Assembly: GCA_028829895.1 (NCBI GenBank)
Contig: CM054181.1
Coordinates: forward strand, 12,739,001-12,803,000
DNA length: 64,000 bases
Direction of reading: 5' to 3'
DNA from: Sinotaia quadrata
Lineage: Eukaryota; Mollusca; Gastropoda; Architaenioglossa; Viviparidae
Below are positions 1-12,800 of the stretch, piece after piece; positions within the stretch are counted from its first letter, which is position 1, and every line of letters begins with the position of its first letter. The notes beneath the pieces are model-generated. The model ran no database searches, was not told the DNA's origin, and saw only the letters and a list, made by a program, of their open reading frames with translations. The translations under genes were made by a program, and so were the position numbers.

Positions 1-56
1 AAACTTAGAACAATTCCTATATCATTTATGATTTGGGGAAAATCAGAAGTATTTAA

Positions 57-350
57 TGCATCATGTTAGGAATCTTGAAGCATCAAATTAAGTCTTGCAA
101 CATGTTAAGAATCTCCAAGTGTCAAAGTAATTCTTGCAACATGTTAGAATCTCGAAGTATCCAATTAAGTCTTGCAACATGTTAGGAATCTCCAAGTGTC
201 AAAGTAATTCTTGCAACATGTTAGAATCTCGAAGTATCAAATTAAGTCTTGCAACATGTTAGGAATCTCCAAGTGTCAAAGTAATTCTTGCAACATGTTA
301 GGAATCTCCATGCATCAAAGTAATTCTTGCAACATTATGGGGAATCAAAG
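57..350. repeat. Minisatellite, ~39-bp unit, alternating variants
   Basis: About seven copies of TTGCAACATGTTAGGAATCT-type units. Two variants alternate (spacers CCAAGTGTCAAAGTAATTC and CGAAGTATCAAATTAAGTC), giving a ~77-bp higher-order unit. It lies in the MAP3K7 intron before the off-window exons. Confidence 0.85.
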
Positions 351-818
351 GGCCCTAGCAAGGGCATGAGGAATTGTTGCACCATTTAGGAGAATCGACA
401 TAACCATAGCAAGGCAAAAGCATAATAAATTTACTTGTTACATGACAGTGAAAATGACAGTGAAAAAAGAATGCTTATAATAAACAAACATATAAGTCTA
501 CACTTTTTTATACTGCTGAGTGCTAGATCTGAACAAAACATGTGCAATTATTAACAAATCGAATATAATGCACATACTTTTAATGAATTTTTCTTTATCA
601 AAGTCATATTATGAGTAAATGTTCTAAATTTCCTTATGGCAACTGCTGTTTCAAGAAAAGTGACCAACTAAATTTGGAAGGTGCTCAAAGGAATGTTTAC
701 CAGGAAACCCTTGAAAAAGAAAACAATCTTTTTTTTTTTAAATTTACTGAAATTACCAAATATCTTATTATATAAATGTTAGGTCCTCATGTGTTCTGAA
801 GACAACAGGTGCACTCAC

Positions 819-847
819 TTGATCTAAAGCTGACAGGGGAAGAAGAA
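819..847 (-). CDS. MAP3K7: Possible 29-nt MAP3K7 micro-exon 15
   Basis: A strong acceptor (ACTTTTTCCAG) and a strong donor (CAA before GTGAGT) bound 29 nt. It fits phase 1 in and phase 0 out and adds [10 protein letters not shown]. Vertebrate TAK1 has a hydrophobic AYLTLDHQLQ-type segment at about this point, a loose similarity. The splice signals and phase support it; length and lack of clear homology argue for caution. Confidence 0.42.
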
Positions 848-3800
848 CTGGAAAAAGTTTAACTAACACAGCAGATTTACAATATACTGCCATGTGATCG
901 TGTGTGCTGTTCTGACTTGAAAAAACAATTTTTAAAAAATGTATATGATTAATTTACAAGTCTACATTTCTCATACCACCATGTGATTGTCTGTGCTGTC
1001 CTGATGCTGAAACAGGACTGTAATAAAGACTCTCTGGCTGATGCTGTGGATGATATGAGATGGAACGAACAGGAGAGATGGAAGGGCGAAAGCTTGCAGA
1101 GTGAGTTAGCTCTCCTGGGGACGTTGAGCAGTGTGTCATCTTGCTTGGCATGTGTTCATGAGTCAATGTACTCAGGACTGGAGATGAAGCCATTCCAGGT
1201 GAAACACGAGCATACTCATCAGATCCAGTGCGTCGATGGGTATACCCTATGAAGAATTAAAAAGTACTGTCAACACAATGCCAAATATTAATTTAAATTT
1301 AGGCATTTTTAATATTTCAATCACATGCACATTAAAGAAGCCTTTCAAATTTGAAAATGTTCAACAACTGTTCATCTGTTGTTGAACCTATAAATACAAT
1401 AAATAAAAAATAAAATATTTATAAAACATACTAATAAACCATAGGGTAATTGCATGCTATTGTACAAAGTCAGTTAGTGACATCTCACAAGCAATATACC
1501 CATGTTTACTGCAGGCATGATCATACTACAATAACTACATGCATGCACACAACACAAACATATGCACACAAATCATGCATACAAGATCATGGCTCTATCT
1601 CATTCTATAATGAAATTGTGTGCAAGTACATTCTTACAAGATTTAGCAAATTTTCAACAATGAAAATAAAAGAAGAGAGAATTCATAACTATAAAATATG
1701 TAAACAGAAATTAAATAAATTTACTTTCCACTAATCATGAGCATGATTTTCTTTTAATAAATTTGTTAAATTTATTGACCTTCTTATGCATATTGACATT
1801 TGATAATATTATGTTGGAGAAGAAAGTAGGTGGAAGGGGGCTCGCTAAATATAGATTAAAGTCGTATTTGTCTTCTCCTTTAGTAAGAAGTTTCCATATG
1901 CAGAAACCTTATGTGACTGTAAACTTTATAATTTGTGGAATTGTGGAAACGTTTACAATGCCAAAATATCTGCCAAATGAGAGACGAGTGGTGTCTGTTG
2001 GAGGATCAATAATAAAATTAAATTAATATTCTCATCGCTTAAAATTAGTTATGAAAGATTAATTAAAAATAATAATTATCTTCATTAACTAAGTGGTGCA
2101 TATGTCACAACTGTAATATTTAAAAACTTTTGCTGTTAAAAGAAATATGTTGTAAAAAGAAAAACTTTTATTGTAAAAAGAAAATTTTTTGTATATATAT
2201 AAAAAAAACTGTTGTTAAAAGAAAAAACTTTTGTTTTAAAAAGAAAATAATTCCTTTGTCTAAAGAAAATCTTTTATTGTAAAAAGAAAATCTGTTCTTG
2301 GAAAAAGAAAAACTTTTGCTTAGAAAAATTGTTGTAAAAAGAAAAACACTTTTTAAAAAGAAAAACTCTTATAAAAAGACAAACTTTTCTTGTAAAAAGA
2401 CAACAAATTTTTCTTGTAAAAAGACAAACTTTTCTGCAAAAGAAAACTTTTCTTGCAAAAAAAAAACCAAAGGGTGTAAAAAGAAAAACTTTTGTTGTCA
2501 AAAGAAAAACATTTCTTCGGTACATTATGGTACTGCTGTATATCAATGAAGATAAACAGAAATATTATAAATCACTTTACAGCTGCATTTATTTTCTTTG
2601 CATATCTTAATAAGAGTTCTTGCTATTACTAGATATCAACTTATAGAATGATTAAAGGCAGTCTTGCTATTATTATTAGATTATGTCAACTTAAATTGCC
2701 CCACTTCTAGAATATCAACTTTAGAACACATCTATAAATCACAAAAAGACAAGCTTATTTTGCTTTTTGTCTAAAAGGCAGTCTTGCTATTACTACATTA
2801 TCATCTTACATCAGTGCTAGAATGCAACTTATAACACAAACATAAATCACAGAAAGACATTCTTTTTACCATTGTGAAGAATAATATTTTATGTGTATAT
2901 GCAGGAGTTAGCATATGTACATGTGCATATACATGTGAATATAATGAGTTTAATATTATCTTGTAGTAAAGAAAAATATTAATATGCTGTGGAATGCAGT
3001 GTATTTGTAATGCAAAGCCATTAAGACTTCAAAATATTATAAAGAAACAAGTAAATGTATTATGTAAAGCCATGATGACCTCAAACTATCATAAAGAAAC
3101 ATGAAAGTGCAGTTTTATGTAAAGCCACGACTTCAAAATATTTAATATAAATAAATATGTAAATGTATTATTATGTAAAGCCATGGTGGCCTCAAAATAT
3201 CATAAACACGTAAATGCAGAATTATGAGTTATGTTAAGTCTATGATTAAAACCATGCTAAATGGTTTGCATTTCATATTGTTACTGATGACACCAAGCAC
3301 AAAAGCTGTGTGCAAGTTGAATGAAGGGAAATAACTGTACCAGATAAATATCTACTTTTAGAGGACTATCTCCCCTGGACAAAAAAAAAATAAATCAACT
3401 GAAATTTTAATTTTTAATTCGGTTATTTATTATTATAATTGATAATTATCTCAATATAGAATAATGTTGATTCCAACTGTATAATTTTAAATTACAATTG
3501 TTTTAAGTGTAATGACAACTTATTAAACAAAATATTTAATCACACACACACACACACACACACACACACCGTAGGCTCCACTTCAAAATATTTCTTTTAA
3601 GGTGAACATACTGATTGGATTTTTATTATTTCAAATTATTAATAATAATTATAATAGTCAGTTGACAAGACTAAGGGATAGATAGATAAATAGCTAGAAC
3701 ATAAGGGTAAACTACTAGTAATGTAAAGAAATTTCTGACTGCTGTAACATTTAATAGTAGAATACTAGTAAAGAAAATGCGGATTTTCAATGGATTAAAA

Positions 3801-6800
3801 AATGTTTAATTGAAAAAGAACTTATTGCTTTAAAGAAAATATTTTTTCATTAAGGGGAAACAAACATTTAACAAAATACATGGCAGAAATTGCTGATTTT
3901 AATAGACAAGAACAATACTGATTTTACAATGACAGAAGCAATGAGATGTTACAGAGAACAGAAACAATGCTAATTTTGTTATTAAATAAAAATTGGTTTA
4001 TATTTTAATAAAATTATAAAAATATTTATATTTTAATGAAATTATAAAAATATTTAAATAACGAAACTTTATATAAACTATAATGTTGGCAACAATTGAG
4101 ACACTAAAAAACTGATTTATCAATCAGCAATGTTATACCACAAAAGCAAACAGCAATAATGCTACTCTACAGGCATATTGCTACACTATAAAAACACAAA
4201 CATCTGCAATGCTACACCCACCATAAGCATATTATGTTGCACAATAAAACACAAACAACTGCAATGTTGCAATACAAGCATATTATGTTGCACAATAAAA
4301 TACAAACACCTGCAATGTTGCAATACAAGCCTATTATGTTGCACAATAAAATAAAAGCACCTGCAATGTTGCAATACAAGCCTATGTGTTGCACAATAAA
4401 ATACAAACATCTGCAATGTTGCAATACATGCATATTATGTTGCACAATAAAATACAAGCACCTGCAATGTTGCAATACAAGCCTATTATGTTGCACAATA
4501 AAATACAAACACCTGCAATGTTGCAATACAAGCCTATTATGTTGCACAATAAAATACAAGCACCCACAATGTTGCAATACAAGCATATTATACTAAACAG
4601 TATAAACACCTCTACTGCTATGCAACAAACATATGTGATGCTGTCGAGGAAAATCCAGCTAAAGTGAAAAAAATTTAAAAGTGGGTTTTTTTATATAATT
4701 TATTAAAGTTCGGAATCTCAAGTTTATTTTTTAAAAAAAGCATTTTATGTCAGATAGTTTTTTCACTATACATTTTTTAAGTACATATCTTCCTGGACTA
4801 TTTTGAGTAAGCAATTACAAATGGCTGTAGTGCTGGGTTTTTATAATTTATTAAAGTTCAGAATCTCATGTTTATTTTTAAAAAAATAAATTAATTTATG
4901 TCAGATCATTTTTTTCACTATACATTTTTTAAGTACATACCTCCTTGGACTATCAAATGGCTATAGCGCTAAAGTGAAAATAATTCAAAAGTGGGGTTTT
5001 TATAATTTATTAAAGTTCAGAATCTCATGTTTGTTTTTTAATTTATGTCAGATAGTTTTTTTTTACTATACATTTTTAAGTACATACCTCCCTGGACTAT
5101 CAAAGGGGAGTAATCAACTATAAATGGCTGTAGCGCAAAATGAATTTTAGCGACAGTAGCCAGGTTTTCCCAGACAGCATCACATATTATGTTACACATA
5201 TGCTACATAAAACACACAGTGGAGTGCCAGCTATCTAAATTAAGTGATGTTCACCAAACTGAACAAAAAGTTACATACAAGATTTAAACATAGTAAACTA
5301 AGTCTGCAGATACATTTGGTAAAAAGCATTCTCATAAATGAACAATTGAACAAAGCATAGTTTTATTACAAATCTGGTAATCCAGAGTCAGTTATAAGAC
5401 AAGTAATCTGCATATAGATGCTATTATGGCAATACTACTGGCCATATGGAGACTTTGATAGAGATCATTACAAGTAAGGCAATCCAGAGACTATTAGTAC
5501 AGAGACTGACAGAGGTCAACTGTGAGTCTGGTAATGCAACTATGGATGCTAATAAAACATTAATGCTGATGTTGTGGAAGCTGACATTAACATAAGTTCA
5601 TATATACAGCCTTACTTTTCTAGCTCAGCAGAGACAATACCAGAGGTCTGTAAGCCTTCTCTGAATGCTATAAACTAGAGCACACAATATCTTATAACTC
5701 ATTAGATATCTCATTTTTATCCAATAAAATCAGTGAATTTAGTTCAGATAATCAGCACAACCACTGTAATTATACCAGACACTAAGAAACCTAAACATGC
5801 AAATTATTTTCAACTGCTATTAATACCTTCAGGGGTGACAATAATACTAGGGGGTGGAGGACTGGGAACAGATACCAATGCATCACATGAAGCAACTCGC
5901 CCTAGACCTGTTGAGAAACAAATAGCCACACACACAAACAAAAAAACAGTATTCAAGCTATAACATAAGAGTTAGCTTTCATGCCACATATAACAAGTGC
6001 CTCTGTTAATCTTATGTTACATTTATCTCTAGGTCTTTTCCTGACCAAAAAAACAGATAAATGAAACAACTTACATGCAACATTTATAATCAGTGTTGGT
6101 TATAAAATGACCAAACTTATGTTAAAATTATTTCTACCTTTTTCTGACAAATGACAAGTTAAATAAACTTACATGCAATATTTACAGTCACTAATGGCTA
6201 TATTATGACCTCTTCTCACTTAGTCTGTTGAAAATCAGTCAAATAAAAGACAAATACATGCACACACACGTGTACATGCACATAGACACACTGCTCTCAA
6301 GCTGCTTTTCTGGAGGAAGTTTGGTCAAATTAAAAATTAAAAAACATTAAAGACTTTCACAAGCACACAAATAATAATTTATTTTAAGCCAAGTTTGTGG
6401 CAGTTTTTGGTGTGATCCAATTAAAAATACCAGTAAATATATATATTATATTGTGTGTGTGCATGCACATATATGTGTATGTGAACGTATGCTTTTAAAT
6501 AGGCAGTTCACATAAATGTTTACTAACATCATCTGCATAAAAATCAATAAAAGTGGGCCATCATAAATCCTACATAAGTCTATTCAAAATCAATCTTCAT
6601 GCAAACATATTATTTGCACAAAAATTAACAATATTGGGCCCACATAAATCCCAACTAAACATGACCTAACATGAACGTCCATATAAGTATATTGTTGACA
6701 TAAAAATCAACATAACTCCCCCATCATAAATCCCAAATAACAACAACAAAAAAAACATGAATCCACAAAGAAAGTATTCAAAGTACCAATTTAACAGCCA

Positions 6801-9800
6801 CCTAAAATGTAACCATACGTGAACCCATTTAAAACAAGAATTCACATAATTGTGTACCCATTTAACAGCCAAATAAACATGTATCCACAAAACTGTATAC
6901 CCATTTAACAACCAAATAAACATATATCTACAAAACTGGTACCCATTTAACAACCAAATAAACATGTATCCACATAACTGTATACCCATTTAACAGTCAA
7001 ATAAACATGTATCCACATAACTGTATACCCATTTAACAGCCAAATAAACATGTATCCACAAAACTGGTACCCATTTAACAACCAAATAAACATGTATCCA
7101 CATAACTGGTACCCATTTAACCCCTAAATAAAAATGTGTTCACATCAAAGTAATTAACATGTAAATGAAAAAAAATATATAAGCAGTCACAAATTGGTGT
7201 AGAAAAATCTTCACAAACAGAGTAAATGATTAGTCCACATAATTGTGTACCAATAATGAGAGACGCAATAACATGTACCCACATTAATATCTTCATTAAC
7301 ACCCAACACATGCCAACACAGACATAAAAAAAAAAAACATGCACCCACATAAACATCTACATAAGAATATATCTAAATTAATTGTCCTATGTAACCAATT
7401 AATGTCAAAATAAACAAACAAATAAACAAAATAAACAAGTATATACATTAACATCCTCATAAACATATAAACTGACATCCACAGAAATACCAACAAGTAT
7501 ACACATTAACATCCACTGAATGTATAAACATGAAATAATACGTAACAGGAAAAAATCATAGGTACTGAAAATAGAGAGAGAGAATAAAGAAAAATCTTTA
7601 TTAAAATATTTAAAATGTTTCATATACATGCAGTTATTAAATGCTCCCACAAGACTCCTAATTAATGAATGGAGTATTACTCATAAACCCATTCCCATTA
7701 TCAGAAGATAAAGAAAATCAACAAAATGTTACTATAAGCAAAACATCTAAAAGTAGTGAATTTTCCCATAAGAAATATGCAAATACTGACAAAGGATAAT
7801 GTCTCCAAATTCCAGAATACCAATTCTAGAGCATAGCTTCCTAACTTAAAAGTCTAAAGGATATAGGCAGCACAGACACAAACTCAGCACACCTTAGAAG
7901 AGCCTGATCTACCTTATCTAGAAATTATATTCTATCATTCAGAAAGATAAATATATCCCAGAAAAATAGAAACTAGTGCCTCATTACTAAACACATTGTT
8001 TTTTCATTTCATAACTATATTTTAAAATGTTATCCATTTTAACTGTTTTCATACTGATCAGATAAGTAGAAAGAATTTACAACAGGAGAAGAGGGGATGT
8101 CATACTCTCAAATAATATAATATTTAGCAGTTCTGTATTTTTCCATGTTGTTAACTGCCCTTGTTATAAATTTGTTTCAGCTTTCCCAATTTTAGTTCTC
8201 CTTGTCTTCGTTATACTGCTTGTTCATTTCCCACTGTTGGTAACTGCTTTTGTTATTCTGTTTGTTTCATTTCTCCAAGTTGGTAACTGCCTTTGTTATA
8301 CTGTTTATTTGGTTCCCCATGTTGGTAATTGCTTATTTCAGTTCTCCATATTGGTTATTGTCTTTGTTTACCATTTATTTCAGTTCTCCATATTGGTGAT
8401 TGTCTTTGTTTACCATTTATTTCAGTTCTCCATATTGGTGATTGTCTTTGTTTACCATTTATTTCAGTTCTCCATATTGGTGATTGTCTTTGTTTACCAT
8501 TTATTTCAGTTCTCCATATTGGTGATTGTCTTTGTTTACTGTTTATTTCAGTTCTCCATGCTAGTACTTTTCTCTTATATTGTTTGTTTCACCTTTCCAG
8601 TTTCTGTTCTCCATGTTGGTAATTGTTTATTACACTGTTTGTTTCACTTTTCCCAGTTTGTTCTCTATGCTGGCAACTGTCTGTTTTATTGTTTGCTGCA
8701 GATTTCTCAATTTCAGCTTGTCAAATCAACCTCAAAACCACCAATATTCATATAGGTTAAAATTATTTGATGTTAACACAAGAGATTTAGATATGGTAGT
8801 TTCAAATACATAATAAACTGCTAATTTTAAAAAGTAACTATTTTTTATTTTTGAAGAGAGATAGGTTTGCTATAAGATTTTATTGTCATAATTATATTTA
8901 TAAACATTCAAAATTATTATCATGACACCACCAATAAAACATGGAGAACCAGACATTTAGGATTTTGTCAGAATTTAGAGGCTTATATGTAGAAATTTTT
9001 AAATATGTTACTTTTAATCCTTCGGGTATGACAATCCTAACCAATGCTTTATATTATCTTTTGATTCATAATGCAAAACATAACATAAGCAAATAATAAA
9101 AATACAAAGTAGTGCATCTCTCTCTCTCTGCTCTCACACAATCTAGGGCTCTTCATTTATGTTTCTTCCATTCCCTCTCTCTAATCTAATTATATTTCTT
9201 TCTTTTAACACAGGATATGCACATTTACATTTAAAATATGTATCCCAAACCAACATGAGGGGAAAAAAATAAATTACAAAGCAAAAAATTATGTAGTTAG
9301 GCAAAAAATGTTCTACTTATGAAGAAAAAGAAATAAATTCAAATTTTTAAAGTCAAAAGAATTTCTTTAACATATATACTCAGTTTTCCACTAGTAATTT
9401 GTGGCCAATTTCACAACAACATAAGTACATATCCCAAATTTCTATTTCAAATATGATTTCAAAGATTTATTTCGATAAAGTACTTCCCAGTAAAAGAATA
9501 GAACCACTTTCACAAGAAGTCATATTCCTATTTTGAAGCTCAAAATTATGACAGCAAATTTATATATTTTCCCAGTAATAGCTAGGGACCAATTTCATTA
9601 CCAAAAAAAATTTCAGATTGTGATGATGACTTGTTAGTTGCATTCCAGACATTTTCTATTTCTAACAAATATGTACATTGAAATCCTGCATTCTACTAAT
9701 GCTAGTAATGGCTGACTAACTAAAGCAGTAGTTTCGACTGATCACTTGATCACATGCATCATTAGTATGCAATTATATAATGTGAAAGATATGCTCAGTT

Positions 9801-12800
9801 CATGTAGCTGTGCTATTGGCCTGGTATTTTGACATAACAAGGTTCACTAAAAGGTCTCTGTTCCATTGTCACAGAAATAGAAGGAAAAGAAATGCCCCAC
9901 AAATTTAAAATAAACACATCTCACCTCTGTAGTAAGCTGTAGATTGAACAAGATCATTAAAAATCACAAAAGCTAATTTATAAAGATTTAATGAGATGCA
10001 ATCACGATTTTATTTTGCAGTCTTCTAGGCTTGATTCAGATTAAATCCCATCTCTAATTTATTATTCATAGAAACACTTTCATATATCAGAAATTATAAT
10101 GCTGGAATTATTTTATTTCAAAATTTGGGAAACTAGTAGCTTGAGGAATGGGTGCTGGCCTATTTTCAAGTGGATGGTGGTTAAGACCAACATTCCCTCT
10201 AATAATTTCCTGCGCAGAACTGGCGATTATTGAGCTTGCTACCAAAACTTGTGTGGAATTTTGAAACTGCTGTATGTCATTTTCTAATGAGCTACATGGT
10301 CATGCAGCCAAACATCTTAGAGGGAACATTGGTTAAGACTTCCTCTGGGCACAGGAAATGAAGTTTTTTCCTACTGCAAGTTCAGGATTGTCAAGAGGCA
10401 CACCCCAATCCCAGACTATAAAATACTTCAAAACATCACTGTATATAAAATATTAATAAAATGTTCATTCCTATCTAGTTGAAGGTTAAACTTAATGTCC
10501 AGTAATTCCAAGTGATTAAAATTTAATCTATACAATTTTTTTTAAACATCAAAAGCACCAGAAATCATCAGGAAATAATTAATTTTAAATTTTAAATTTA
10601 ATTTTAATTTTAATTTTAAAACCCCAAATCATCAGGTGTAATTATTTTATCTAAATATTCTATTTCCAGCATGGTTTAAAATTTTCTAATCAGCACCCAT
10701 GAGTAGTACAACATCTTGTGGCAAAGATCAAAGCGTAAATTCCTAATTTTCCACAGAATGATTATCTTTTCTGATATGTTAGAACTAGCTTTCTTTGATA
10801 CTGTCAAAGGTCAAAGTGTAAATTTTATGATATTCCATGCAGAAAGTAAATGATGTGAGAATCAAATAGTACACAAGGAAATTTATGCAAGAAAATTCAA
10901 GTTATGTAAAAGGATGCACTTAATTCAACATGCAAAGCTTAATAGAATCCAGCACAAACTTTTTTACTTAATGTGACTAAGCTCTATATATAGTAAAACC
11001 TTGTTGAAAGGCTAGTCACATACTGCAAGAATGGTGCATTGTGCCAAGCATGAAGAATGTTATGTGAACAAGACCACATTCAACATCACATTAACATTTA
11101 TATAGACTTGAATGGTTCCACATATATATATACAAGTAACTGCCAACTGTTTGTAGGAAATCCTTCGCATTGTTCCTACCATCTCTGCTTCTTTTCTTCA
11201 TCAATGCTATTAGTCCACATTTTGTTCATTTTGTTGCTAATGTTCACCACTGCAAAGAGTCTATACTTTTATTATATTTTACTCACTTGTCCACTAATTT
11301 AATAACTTTTCTATTTTCTCAATGTTAGGATTTCTCCTTAGTTACATATACCAGATGTCATAGAACTTATAGGTGCAAATTTACCACTGGATCATGTCTT
11401 TTCTTCAATCTTTTGTATTTGAAGTCATTCACACTATATCCTATAACAAGTGATAATCTTAGTACAAGCACAAATTTACCATTCATGGTTCATGTCTTTT
11501 CTTTACTCTTTTGTATGATATAAATAGTCATTATTTAAGCAAAAGCAAAATCTGGCAAAACTTTAAAAAACTTCACTCATTTCAGCAGGTATTATTAGCA
11601 GAAAATTTTAGATCTACATCCAAAATAGCAACCTAGATACCAGAGTACATTCAAACTTTCTGCAAGTAGTATAGAAATGGTCTTACTGAATTTTATATAA
11701 TCATGTCATCAAATCTGCATTCAACCAATAGCACAGGACAAGGGTATACTGTAAATACAAAAAGTGTTTACATGTAGAATTTTTGAAATAACACTGATTG
11801 AGATGTGTAAAAAGCTTCATGTAGCAACTGCGAAGTGACACAGTGGTTTAAGATGTGCATAAAGCTTCATGTAGCATTTGCAAAATGACACAGTGGTTTA
11901 AGATGTGCACTCAACTTCATGTAGCAACTGCGAAGTGACACAGTGGTTTAAGATGTGCATAAAGCTTCATGTAGCATTTGCAAAATGACACAGTGGTTTA
12001 AGATGTGCACTCAACTTCATGTAGCAACTGCGAAGTGACACAGTGGTTTAAGATGTGCATAAAGCTTCATGTAGCATTTGCAAAATGACACAGTGGTTTA
12101 AGATGTGCACTCAACTTCATGTAGCAACTGCGAAGTGACACAGTGGTTTAAGATGTGCATAAAGCTTCATGTAGCATTTGCAAAATGACACAGTGGTTTA
12201 AGATGTGCACACAACTTCATGTAGCAACTGCAAAGTGACACAGTGGTTTAAGATGTGCATAAAGCTTCATGTAGCATTTGCAAAGTGACACAGTGGCTTA
12301 AGATGTGCACACAACTTCGTATAACATTTACGAAGTGACACAGTGGTTTAAGATGTGCATAAAGCTTCATGTAGCATTTGCAAAGTGACACAGTGGTTAA
12401 GATATGCACACAACTTCGTATAACATTTACGAAGTGACACAGTGGTTAAGATATGCACAAAACTTCGTGTAGCAACTGTGAAGTGACATAGTGGTTAAGA
12501 TGTGCACACAACTTCGTATAACATTTACGAAGTGACACAGAGTGGTTAAGATGTGCACACAACTTCGTATAACATTTACGAAGTGACACAGTGGTTAAGA
12601 TATGCACAAACTTCATGTAGCAACTGCGAAGTGACATAATGGTTAAGATGTGCTACAACTTGAAATAGCATGCACCCACTCTCATACAGTAATAAAAATA
12701 TATATATATAACAACTATTATATGGAAGCACATTGACAATTTATAATCTGGACTAAAGCAGAGGTATCATATTGCTTACCGTTATTAAATCAGGCAAAAA

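Noticed and set aside
2274..2549. Lys-rich and Phe-rich open frames over 2.3-2.5 kb
   Set aside because: Both come from the purine-rich 21-bp array; opposite strands are open at once.
4186..4667. Long open frames on both strands reading as 17-residue repeats
   Set aside because: They are translations of the 51-bp minisatellite, whose length is a multiple of three; frames on both strands and in several phases are equally open.
8237..8755. 172-codon open frame with hydrophobic repeats resembling membrane segments
   Set aside because: It is a 42-bp minisatellite (14 codons per unit) with no start context or codon signal; a second frame over the same units is also open.
11800..12655. Possible CRISPR-like array (regular 50-bp spacing)
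   Set aside because: Units are fully homologous head-to-tail with no unique spacers, and the genome is animal.
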